DNA from: Hyphomicrobiaceae bacterium UBA4118
Lineage (GTDB): Bacteria > Pseudomonadota > Alphaproteobacteria > Rhizobiales > Methyloligellaceae
Assembly (NCBI GenBank): GCA_002383105.1
Contig: DFXC01000085.1
Span: forward strand, 8,790-16,726
Reading direction: 5' to 3'
Length of the DNA stretch: 7,937 nt
In this document: positions 1 to 5,425 of the stretch, piece after piece
Numbering within the stretch: the first letter of the stretch is position 1
Layout of the letters: the number at the start of each line of letters is the position of its first letter
Notes under the pieces: model-generated
What the model was told of the DNA's origin: nothing
The model's input: only the letters and a program-made list of their open reading frames with translations
Database searches by the model: none
Program-made: the position numbers and the translations under genes

Positions 1-473
1 TGATCGATGCCGCCTACAAGACCATCACCGCCGTCGAGGCCTCGCTTGTCAGCGCGCCCGCGGCCAAAGTGGTGATCTGTATTCAGACCGACGGCCAGGA
101 GAACTCTTCGACCGAGCACAGCTGGAACGAGCTCAATGCGCTGGTGAAGGAAAAAGCCGCGCTCGGCTAGCAGTTCAACTTCATGGGCGTCGGCATGGAC
201 GCCTATGATCAAGGCACCCGCATGGGGATCGCACCGGCCGCGACCGTGGCCTACGACCATCGGGACGCAGAAGCCACGCGCTCAGTGTTCGCAGCGAGCG
301 CTGAGAATGCGCGGGAGTACGCGTTGGGGAGACGCACCCGTTCGGTCTACTGCGAGCAACAGAAGCGAGCCGCAGGAGACAGATTTGCCGATCTGTTGTC
401 GCAGGAGCCCAAGAGCAACAAGCCGTCAAAGCGGGAGTTGAAGAAGGGCATCGTCGACGATATCAATTTGTAG
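1..473 (+). pseudogene. vWA-domain protein, 3' part, interrupted by an in-frame TAG
   Basis: The reading frame enters from the left edge (first full codon at 3) and runs to TAG at 471-473, with one internal TAG at 168-170. Before the internal stop it reads VVICIQTDGQENSS, the beta-strand plus T-D-G metal-site (MIDAS) motif of von Willebrand A domains. After it the frame continues without a shift as QFNFMGVGMDAYDQG and MGIAPAATVAYD. That is the usual vWA continuation, in which a G-W-x-F strand precedes a D-A-Y helix. The stop sits exactly at the expected Trp, so TGG to TAG (G169A) explains it. The tail to 473 is basic and polar. The D-x-S-x-S part of the metal site lies outside the window. vWA domains bind metal and mediate protein-protein contacts; the specific partner is unknown. 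A restart at ATG 183 would give only ~96 residues lacking the core strand. It could be a pseudogene, a sequencing error, or, less likely, a read-through gene. Confidence 0.8.
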
Positions 474-742
474 TGGGCCGCCGCTCGAGATACGCAAGTC
501 CATTCGGCGCCTCGGTGAGCGTGGCACTCGCCGAGGCGCGTATGACCCAGACGGAGCTGGCCGCCAAGACCGGGCGCTCGACGGCCTACGTCAACCAGCT
601 CATCACCGGCCACAAGAAGCCGTCGCCCGAATGGGTCGACCTCATCGCCGACACGCTCAATCTCTCGCCGCGGGAGAGACAGGGGCTCCATGTCGCGGCC
701 GCCAAGCAGCACGGCTTCAAGCTCGACCTGACAAAGAAATGA
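473..742 (+). CDS. Small Xre/Cro-type helix-turn-helix protein
   Basis: An 89-residue protein, essentially one HTH_3 domain. Helix 1 is FGASVSVALAEARM, the HTH proper is TQTELAAKTGRSTAYVNQLI (about residues 25-44), followed by the G-x-x-x-P-S-P-E turn and helices ADTLNLSPRERQGL. It should bind DNA as a dimer; the operator is unknown. The GTG start at 473 shares its G with the TAG of the vWA gene (TAGTG) and has no good Shine-Dalgarno, which suggests translational coupling. An in-frame ATG at 542 has a GAGG 5 bases upstream but would delete helix 1, so the GTG is preferred. The C-terminus is lysine-containing with no sensor domain, so it is a minimal regulator. The premature stop 300 bases upstream may reduce its coupled translation. 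The fold is certain; the role, perhaps regulating the vWA module or a lost mobile element, is inference. Confidence 0.85.
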   Translation: MGRRSRYASPFGASVSVALAEARMTQTELAAKTGRSTAYVNQLITGHKKPSPEWVDLIADTLNLSPRERQGLHVAAAKQHGFKLDLTKK

Positions 743-892
743 GCCGGCGCGGCGAAGCCCCGTCGCGTCCTGCGCCTGGACTCGACGTAAATTCAAAGGC
801 TTAGGACGCGTTCAAGTTCTTGTGATCGGGCTCTTTGCTTGCGCGGGGACCTGCCTGCCCCCACATTTGGCGCGCCGAGGGAGGGTCGGCAT

Positions 893-898
893 AAGGAG
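893..898 (+). promoter_or_regulatory. Shine-Dalgarno deciding the start of the first exported protein
   Basis: AAGGAG ends 6 bases before ATG 905, ideal spacing. It abuts ATG 899 with no gap. The other possible start, ATG 974, sits just before the signal-peptide core and has no recognisable Shine-Dalgarno. This site therefore favours 905. Confidence 0.65.
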
Positions 899-904
899 AT
901 GAAA

Positions 905-1279
905 ATGCCTGACCCCCTCATGACTATGTCGGAAGCGACCTCAGAGACGATGCCCCAAGCGACCTCCAAGTCCATGCTGTCCCGCGCCCTCTTTGCGGCG
1001 AGCGCGCTCGCTCTCACCTTCGGCGTTTTTGCCGCGACGGCCCCTGCCGGGGCGGCGCCGATGCAGGCCCTCCCGGGCCTTGCCAGTCCGGGCCTCCAAG
1101 TCGAGGAGGCAGGCTATCGGCGGGCCAAGAGGTACCGCCCGCTCTACGACTCAGACTATTACGTCGCTCAGGGCTATGATGTCCGCACCTACGGGTGCTG
1201 CGTCGGGCAAAGCGACGAGATCCGCGAGCTGCGGCGGGCGTTCCCGTCGACCAACTGGCCGCCGAGCGACCGTTACTAG
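905..1279 (+). CDS. Small exported protein, first of a three-member paralogous set (FPSTNWPPS C-terminus)
   Basis: A 124-residue protein of unknown function. A 23-residue Ser/Thr/Met-rich extension precedes a classical signal peptide (about residues 24-51: LSRALFAASALALTFGVF, then a small-residue region ending AGAA before PMQALPG). The mature part starts with P-x3-L-P-G and V-E-E-A-G. It continues with an Arg/Tyr-rich block (YRRAKRYRPLYDSDYY) and an adjacent Cys pair (GCCVG), and ends SDEIRELRRAFPSTNWPPSDRY taken as DEIRELRRAF then PSTNWPPSDRY. The same ending recurs in the two genes downstream. Starting at ATG 974 would give 101 residues, matching the 102 and 103 of its paralogues, but the Shine-Dalgarno supports 905. 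No membrane anchor or lipobox is seen, so a secreted or periplasmic location is expected. I do not recognise a named family. Confidence 0.75.
   Translation: MPDPLMTMSEATSETMPQATSKSMLSRALFAASALALTFGVFAATAPAGAAPMQALPGLASPGLQVEEAGYRRAKRYRPLYDSDYYVAQGYDVRTYGCCVGQSDEIRELRRAFPSTNWPPSDRY
932..979 (+). repeat. Imperfect 24-base tandem repeat in the N-terminal extension
   Basis: Two 24-base units (932-955, 956-979) share the 10-mer AAGCGACCTC at the same offset and agree at 17 of 24 positions. They encode EATSETMP and QATSKSML, so the repeat is in frame (8 codons). It may account for part of the extension that makes this protein longer than its paralogues. Confidence 0.5.
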
Positions 1280-1296
1280 ACGGTCAGCCGCTCTTT

Positions 1297-1317
1297 CCGG
1301 ATTTTTGGAAAATTCGG
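1297..1317 (+). repeat. AT-rich inverted repeat 17 bases after the first exported-protein gene
   Basis: CCGGATTTT at 1297-1305 pairs with AAAATTCGG at 1309-1317: nine pairs including one G-T, loop TGG. A short T run (1322-1325) follows after CGCA. It could be a weak terminator or attenuator separating the first gene from the next two, or a protein-binding palindrome. The sequence does not decide. Confidence 0.4.
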
Positions 1318-1406
1318 CGCATTTTGCTCGCTCCGTCCTGACGGTTCCGAGAGAGGTTGTGTGGCACAGGTTTTCCACGCCGCCGGGGCCCGAGAGGATC
1401 AAGGTT

Positions 1407-1419
1407 CGGGGCACCCCCG
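1407..1419 (+). repeat. GC hairpin just upstream of the second exported-protein start
   Basis: CGGGG (1407-1411) pairs with CCCCG (1415-1419) around the loop CAC. It ends 7 bases before the AGGGAG Shine-Dalgarno at 1427-1432. Such a stem could tune ribosome access but leaves the Shine-Dalgarno single-stranded; function is inferred only. Confidence 0.35.
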
Positions 1420-1438
1420 AGCGGCCAGGGAGACCGAA

Positions 1439-1747
1439 ATGCGTCGACTTCTCTTGAGCACTTGCGCCTTTGGACTGTTTGCTATTTTCGGCACGGCCAA
1501 TGCCGGCTCGCCGGCGGTGCTGCCGGGCACGAGCTACGCCGTGCCGGTCGAGCAGGCCGGCAATCCGGGCCGGCCGGACCTCGGTAGCGCGGTCTTAGGC
1601 TATGGCGACCGTGTCGATGGCGATCTCAGCTACGACGACGGCCCCGCGAGCTTCCTGCACGAGCCCCAGACCGCGGGCGCCGACGAGATGGGCGAGCTGC
1701 AGAGCATGTTTCCCTCCTCTGCCTGGCCGCCAAGCATGCGCTATTAG
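1439..1747 (+). CDS. Small exported protein, second of the paralogous set (FPSSAWPPS C-terminus)
   Basis: A 102-residue protein of unknown function. ATG 1439 has AGGGAG at 1427-1432, spacing 6. A longer GTG frame from 1361 is possible but would put 26 non-hydrophobic residues before the signal peptide and has no matching Shine-Dalgarno. The signal peptide is residues 1-22 (MRRLLLSTCAFGLFAIFGTA, NA), with cleavage expected before GSPAVLPG. The mature chain begins P-A-V-L-P-G then VPVEQAG, like PMQALPG/VEEAG in the first protein. The middle is Gly/Asp/Tyr-rich (LGYGDRVDGDLSYDDG). The end is DEMGELQSMF followed by PSSAWPPSMRY. Pairing with the first protein over the last 21 residues is close (D-E-[IM]-x-E-L-[RQ]-x-x-F-P-S-[ST]-x-W-P-P-S-x-R-Y). 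Its stop is only 29 bases from the next start, so the second and third genes are probably co-transcribed. Confidence 0.85.
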   Translation: MRRLLLSTCAFGLFAIFGTANAGSPAVLPGTSYAVPVEQAGNPGRPDLGSAVLGYGDRVDGDLSYDDGPASFLHEPQTAGADEMGELQSMFPSSAWPPSMRY

Positions 1748-1776
1748 CCACTTATTCCGATAAGGAGACTTCCAGA

Positions 1777-2088
1777 ATGCGTCACTCTTCCATCAAAGCG
1801 GGCGCCCTTGCGCTCGTCCTTGGCGTCTTCGCCATCGCTGGCCACGCCCAGGCCGTCTCTCCCCTTCCTTTCAACGGTATCGCACCCCTCGCCGTTCCCG
1901 TCACCGACCAGGAGGATCAGGCCGTCGAGGAGCATCTGAATGCTGCCGATATGCCGACGCAGCCGGAAGGCGGGGCCCCACAGCAGAACGCCACTCAAGA
2001 GCACCCTGCCGCGAGCAGCGGCGCGGGCGACGTCGAGGAGAAGGAGCTGCAGATGGAGTTCCCCTCGACCGATTGGCCGAAGAAATAG
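1777..2088 (+). CDS. Small exported protein, third of the paralogous set (FPSTDWPKK C-terminus)
   Basis: A 103-residue protein of unknown function. ATG 1777 follows AAGGAG (1762-1767, spacing 9). The signal peptide is residues 1-26 (MRHSSIKAGALALVLGVFAI, AGHAQA). The mature chain opens SPLPFNG and PLAVPV, a looser version of the Pro/Gly opening of the other two. It is then strongly acidic and Gln/Glu/Ala-rich (DQEDQAVEEH, PEGGAPQQNATQEHP), so probably disordered. It ends EEKELQMEFPSTDWPKK. The E-L-x3-F-P-S-T-x-W-P core is kept but the terminal P-S-x-R-Y is replaced by two lysines. It has no cysteine in the mature part. It is the most diverged of the three, yet keeps order, length and C-terminal signature, which argues for a shared functional tail rather than chance. 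Confidence 0.85.
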   Translation: MRHSSIKAGALALVLGVFAIAGHAQAVSPLPFNGIAPLAVPVTDQEDQAVEEHLNAADMPTQPEGGAPQQNATQEHPAASSGAGDVEEKELQMEFPSTDWPKK

Positions 2089-2113
2089 GCTTGCTCTATT
2101 GCAGGTCAGGTAC

Positions 2114-2148
2114 GCGCCGAGCCTCGGCCAGCCCCCGGGGCTCGGCGC
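2114..2148. terminator. Hairpin between convergent genes, candidate terminator
   Basis: GCGCCGAGCC (2114-2123) and GGCTCGGCGC (2139-2148) are perfect 10-base complements around a 15-base loop. The hairpin lies 25 bases after the third exported-protein gene and 17 bases beyond the end of the oppositely oriented EAL gene. No T tract follows on either strand, so it may act as a Rho-assisted or 3'-stabilising element rather than a textbook intrinsic terminator. Confidence 0.55.
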
Positions 2149-2165
2149 CATTATAGCAAAAGGAT

Positions 2166-3686
2166 TTAGGCTGCATCGGCGTCCTCGAGCTCGCGGGACA
2201 GCGCCGGGCTCATAGGCTGCGGCTTGCCGAAGACGTGGCCTTGCGCGAGTTCGACGCCATAGTCGAGGAGCTTCGCCACCGTGCTTTCGTCCTCGACCTT
2301 CTCCACGATCAGCTTGAGATCGAAGCCTTCGAGATGGCGCTTCAGGTCGGCGGCGGCGAGGCTTGCGCCTCCCTCCTCCATGCCGCGCAGGAAGGTCTTG
2401 GCCTTGATCTTGACGAAGCGGAATTGGCGGTCGCGGAGCCCCATGAAATCGACGTCGAGATCGGCGACATGGTCGAGGCAGAAGCCGTAGCCGAGCGCGC
2501 CGAGCGTATCGAGAGAACCGAGCTCGGCAGGCCCAAGGCCAAGTATCGCGAGCTGGCTCACCTCGAAAGTGAGGCTCTCGCTCAAGCCGCTGTTCTCCTC
2601 CATGAACTCGACCAGCTCGGGGAAGAACTCGGGATCGAGCAGGGTCTGGACCGAGATGTTGCAGAAGATGCCCTTGACCCTCGAGTCCGTGCTCAGCCGC
2701 CTCAGCACCTGCACGCTCTTCACCAGCAGCACATTGTCGATGAGGGGCATCATGCCGGAGCCCTCGGCCACGGGCAGGTAGGCGGCCGGAAGGATCAGAT
2801 CGTCGGCCTTGGTCCTGATGCGGGTGAACGCCTCGTAATAGCGGGGGCGCCGTTCCGGGAGCATCACGGTCGGCTGCAAATAAAGGTCGACGCGGCCTTC
2901 CTCGATCGCGTGCGCAATAATCTCCAGCATCTCGTCGTCGCCGACACGCGGATGGGCTCCGCCTGCGGCGCTCTCTTGCTCGAGCGGGACGACATCCTCT
3001 TCCAGCTCGGCAAGCTCGACGATCTCCCCCTCGTCCTCAACCTCGAAAACCGTCAGAGTCTCGGTTGGGACATCGGCTAAAGCCTCTTTCTTCGCTTCGG
3101 GCTCGGCGATCGGAGCTGAAGGCGCCGGCGCTGCGGCCGGGGCTTCCCACCCCGCTGCGGAAGCTGCGGAGGCGACCGCCATGTCGCGGGAAAGCTGCTT
3201 GATCACACCTTCGAGCGCCCGGAGGTCGTTCGCGATTTTGTCGCGCTGATTCCTGGCCTCGCCTTCGAGGTCAGCGCGCAGGCCTTCGATCTTCGTGTGC
3301 ACCTCCTCGAATTCGGAGGCGAACTGGTCGAAGCGGGCGAGCCCGCCCACGGTCTCGTTAGATCCATAGTCGGCGACGGCCTGATCGAGCCGCTCGACGC
3401 GGTCGTTGAGGAGGTCGAGGCGGGCCACGTCGTCCTCGACCCGGTCGATGCGCTGGAGGTCTCCGTCGATGATCTCGAGCGCCTCTTCGAGCTCGTTCAA
3501 GCGGTCGGTGACGGGGGCCGAGCGGGTCGAGCGCGTGACCATGAGATAGGAGGCGGCCATGACCATGTAGAGCGCGGCGGCGGCGATCAGCGCCGGAATC
3601 TGGGCGATGCCGGATTGAATGATGAGCCCCACGGCGAACGCTGCCGCCGTAACGGCCATGGCGATCAGGACGACCAAGTCGAGCAT
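2166..3686 (-). CDS. TipF-like membrane protein with coiled coil and degenerate EAL domain
   Basis: A 506-residue protein. ATG at 3686 is chosen for its strong GGGAGGAGGG Shine-Dalgarno (7-base spacing); upstream ATG 3728 and TTG 3765-3767 lack one. Order: two membrane helices (about 2-24 and 30-50), a charged coiled coil (about 59-170), an Ala/Pro/Glu linker (about 172-248), and an EAL domain (about 251-493). EAL residues kept: E285 (motif reads EAF), N343 (CNISVQTL), E375, D405, K426 (VKI), E462 and QG at 482-483. Changed: the second Glu of the L-E-x-T-E motif is Gln378, and D-D-F-G-T-G reads L-D-H-V-A-D, so the second Asp is His406. There is no GGDEF domain. This architecture and the altered loop match TipF of Caulobacter, a c-di-GMP-binding flagellar assembly factor. 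By inference it is a c-di-GMP receptor rather than an active phosphodiesterase. No flagellar genes are nearby to confirm this. Confidence 0.85.
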   Translation of the reverse strand: MLDLVVLIAMAVTAAAFAVGLIIQSGIAQIPALIAAAALYMVMAASYLMVTRSTRSAPVTDRLNELEEALEIIDGDLQRIDRVEDDVARLDLLNDRVERLDQAVADYGSNETVGGLARFDQFASEFEEVHTKIEGLRADLEGEARNQRDKIANDLRALEGVIKQLSRDMAVASAASAAGWEAPAAAPAPSAPIAEPEAKKEALADVPTETLTVFEVEDEGEIVELAELEEDVVPLEQESAAGGAHPRVGDDEMLEIIAHAIEEGRVDLYLQPTVMLPERRPRYYEAFTRIRTKADDLILPAAYLPVAEGSGMMPLIDNVLLVKSVQVLRRLSTDSRVKGIFCNISVQTLLDPEFFPELVEFMEENSGLSESLTFEVSQLAILGLGPAELGSLDTLGALGYGFCLDHVADLDVDFMGLRDRQFRFVKIKAKTFLRGMEEGGASLAAADLKRHLEGFDLKLIVEKVEDESTVAKLLDYGVELAQGHVFGKPQPMSPALSRELEDADAA

Positions 3687-3692
3687 GGCCAG

Positions 3693-3702
3693 CCCTCCTC
3701 CC
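3693..3702 (-). promoter_or_regulatory. Shine-Dalgarno deciding the EAL-protein start
   Basis: On the minus strand this reads GGGAGGAGGG, with its central GGAGG 7 bases before ATG 3686. It places the start directly before the first membrane helix (MLDLVVLIAMAV) and removes a 27-residue polar extension allowed by the open frame. Confidence 0.8.
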
Positions 3703-3864
3703 GACGAAGCGCTCCGCCTAGAGCTCATGGTGATAGCGTCACGCACCTCTGTCCCACCCTCTCGCAAAAATCATGCGGCGACAGGCCCTGCAAGGCAACA
3801 GCAATTTGGCAGCCTGTGGGGATTTTGATAGCAGCCAAGAGAGGCAAGGCCAAGGCTAACAACC

Positions 3865-5208
3865 TCAGCGCAGCCCCTGCAAAAAATGGGCGACTTTGCC
3901 GACGATGGCGGCAATGAGCGCCTCCGAGACGACCAGGGCGGGGGCCAGCACCAGCGTGTCGCCTACGACACGGATTACGAGGTCCTCATCGAAGAAGGCG
4001 GCGTCGAGCGCACGCGCCCCGCGCAAGCCCGGCGCGCCGTCAATGGGGGCAAGGTCGATGCCTGCGGCAAGGCCGATGCTCCTGATGTCGACCACACGGG
4101 GGAAGCCTTTGAGCCCGTGCACGGCATCGGCGAAGACGGGCTCGAGCGAGCGCGCCCGCTCGAACAGCCCCTCGTCGCGATAGAGATCGAGCGCGGCGTT
4201 GGCGGCGGCAACCCCTAACGGATGACCCGAATAGGTGAAGCCGTGGGCGAGCTCGGGCACATGCTCGGGGCCTTGCATGAAGGCTTCGTGGATATGCTCT
4301 CGCACCAAGACCCCGCCAAGGGGTGCGGCGCCGCTGGTCACCCCCTTGGCAAAGGTAATCATGTCGGGGACGACGCCGTAGCGCTCAGCGGCGAAGGCGT
4401 GGCCGAGCCGCCCGAAGCCGGTGATCACCTCGTCGAAGATGAGGAGGATGCCGTGGGCGCGGGTGATCTCGCGCAAGCGCTGAAGATAGCCTTGCGGGCT
4501 TGCGAAAACGCCGGCTGAGCCGGTCATCGGCTCGACGATCAGAGCGGCGATGTGGCTGGCGCCGTCGAGCGCCAAGAAGGTGGAGAGATCGTCGGCGAGG
4601 TCGCCGCCCCAGGCGGGCTCGCCGCGGGCGTAAGCCTGGCGCTCGCGGGAATAGGTCGAGCGGAGAAGGTCCACGTCGAGCAGCGGCTCAAACAGATTGC
4701 GGTTCTGGGGAATGCCGCCGAGCGAGGTGCCCCCGAGGCAGGAGCCATGATAGCTCCGCTCGCGGGAAATGAACCGCGTGCGCGTGCTCTGTCCGGCAAG
4801 CTTGTGATAGGCGAGCGCAATCTTGAGCGCGGTATCGACCGCCTCAGAGCCCGAGTTGCAGAAGAAGACGTGGTTGAGGTCGCCGGGCGCAAGCTTGGCC
4901 AGGCGCGAGGCCAGCGCAAAGGCCGGGGCGTGCGCCGTCTGGAAGGCCGGGGCATAGTCGAGCCGGCCCGCCTGACGGCGGATCGCCTCAACGACCGGTT
5001 CCCGGCAATGACCGGCGTTGCAGCACCACAGCCCCGACATGGCATCGATGAGCTCGCGCCCGTCAGGGGTGTAATAGTGCATGCCCTCGGCGCGATCGAT
5101 GAGGCGCGGACGCCGCTTGAAGGCACGGTTGGCGCTGAAGGGAAGCCAATAGGCGGCAAGCTCGGATTCTGCGAGCCTGGCAGGGAATGGAGCGTCTAGC
5201 GGTGGCAT
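3865..5208 (-). CDS. Omega-amino acid:pyruvate aminotransferase (class III, PLP-dependent)
   Basis: A 447-residue cytoplasmic enzyme that transfers the amino group of beta-alanine or other omega-amino acids to pyruvate, giving malonate semialdehyde and alanine (EC 2.6.1.18 type). The N-terminus YWLPFSANRAFK and ALSGLW-like AMSGLWCCNAGH match the Pseudomonas omega-APT family. So do LDYAPAFQ, NHVFFCNSGSEAVDTALK (PLP phosphate site, about 112-129), RSYHG (about 151-155) and IFDEVITGFGR (Asp259 to the pyridine nitrogen). Also matching are TFAKGVTSG (Lys288, the Schiff base), HGFTYSGHP (about 322-330), and R413 in VIRVVGDTL, the position of the substrate-carboxylate Arg. Length is normal and no key residue is missing. 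ATG 5208 has no clear Shine-Dalgarno but fits the family N-terminus. The usual partner, methylmalonate/malonate-semialdehyde dehydrogenase, is not beside it. It is transcribed divergently from the peroxidase gene. The exact amine substrate cannot be read from sequence. Confidence 0.93.
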   Translation of the reverse strand: MPPLDAPFPARLAESELAAYWLPFSANRAFKRRPRLIDRAEGMHYYTPDGRELIDAMSGLWCCNAGHCREPVVEAIRRQAGRLDYAPAFQTAHAPAFALASRLAKLAPGDLNHVFFCNSGSEAVDTALKIALAYHKLAGQSTRTRFISRERSYHGSCLGGTSLGGIPQNRNLFEPLLDVDLLRSTYSRERQAYARGEPAWGGDLADDLSTFLALDGASHIAALIVEPMTGSAGVFASPQGYLQRLREITRAHGILLIFDEVITGFGRLGHAFAAERYGVVPDMITFAKGVTSGAAPLGGVLVREHIHEAFMQGPEHVPELAHGFTYSGHPLGVAAANAALDLYRDEGLFERARSLEPVFADAVHGLKGFPRVVDIRSIGLAAGIDLAPIDGAPGLRGARALDAAFFDEDLVIRVVGDTLVLAPALVVSEALIAAIVGKVAHFLQGLR

Positions 5209-5293
5209 TGGCGTCGCGGGTCAGGGGAGAACATTTTCGTAGCTCGCATCAGGCCACGCGCCGGACGCCGCTTCAAGCTCTTGTTGACGTAAT

Positions 5294-5315
5294 GACCCTG
5301 CTGTTGGAGCGGGTC
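5294..5315. repeat. Inverted repeat in the divergent aminotransferase/peroxidase intergenic region
   Basis: GACCC (5294-5298) plus GCT (5300-5302) pairs with AGC (5308-5310) plus GGGTC (5311-5315), with a single extra T at 5299. It lies in the 217-base gap between two divergent genes, where an operator would be expected. Function is unknown. Confidence 0.4.
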
Positions 5316-5347
5316 AGCGGCCGCCTACGCCGCGAACGCGGTCCTCC

Positions 5348-5380
5348 GGGGAGCATCAATCTGTCATCTCCCCTTATGAC
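5348..5380 (+). repeat. Two overlapping inverted repeats upstream of the peroxidase gene
   Basis: GGGGAG (5348-5353) pairs with CTCCCC (5368-5373). Overlapping it, GTCAT (5363-5367) pairs with ATGAC (5376-5380). The two stems are mutually exclusive, because the loop of each contains an arm of the other. They lie 46-78 bases before the start codon and could be operator half-sites or alternative leader folds. A TAATAT at 5390-5395 is close by, but no convincing -35 element was found for it. Confidence 0.35.
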
Positions 5381-5425
5381 GGATGGCGGTAATATTTGGA
5401 AGAATCCAATAGGAGGACCCCAGAG

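Noticed and set aside
168..176. Programmed amber read-through (TAG CAG TTC resembles the plant-virus UAG-CAR-YYA context)
   Set aside because: That context is known from eukaryotic ribosomes, and its last base does not match. A simple TGG to TAG mutation is sufficient.
347..796. 149-codon minus-strand open frame over the vWA tail and HTH gene
   Set aside because: Shadow of the HTH gene; no domain signature and no upstream Shine-Dalgarno worth noting.
1361..1438. Longer 128-residue version of the second exported protein starting at GTG 1361
   Set aside because: The extra 26 residues are polar and precede a complete signal peptide. ATG 1439 has an AGGGAG at ideal spacing, and the shorter length matches the third paralogue.
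2235..3080. 281-codon open frame on the plus strand
   Set aside because: Antisense to the EAL gene, which has a recognisable domain, Shine-Dalgarno and membrane helices. The frame is His/Glu/Ala-rich in the way GC-rich shadows are and matches no family.
4552..5199. 215-codon open frame on the plus strand, and a 206-codon minus-strand frame over 4539-5159
   Set aside because: Both are out-of-frame readings of the aminotransferase, whose catalytic motifs are complete in the chosen frame.
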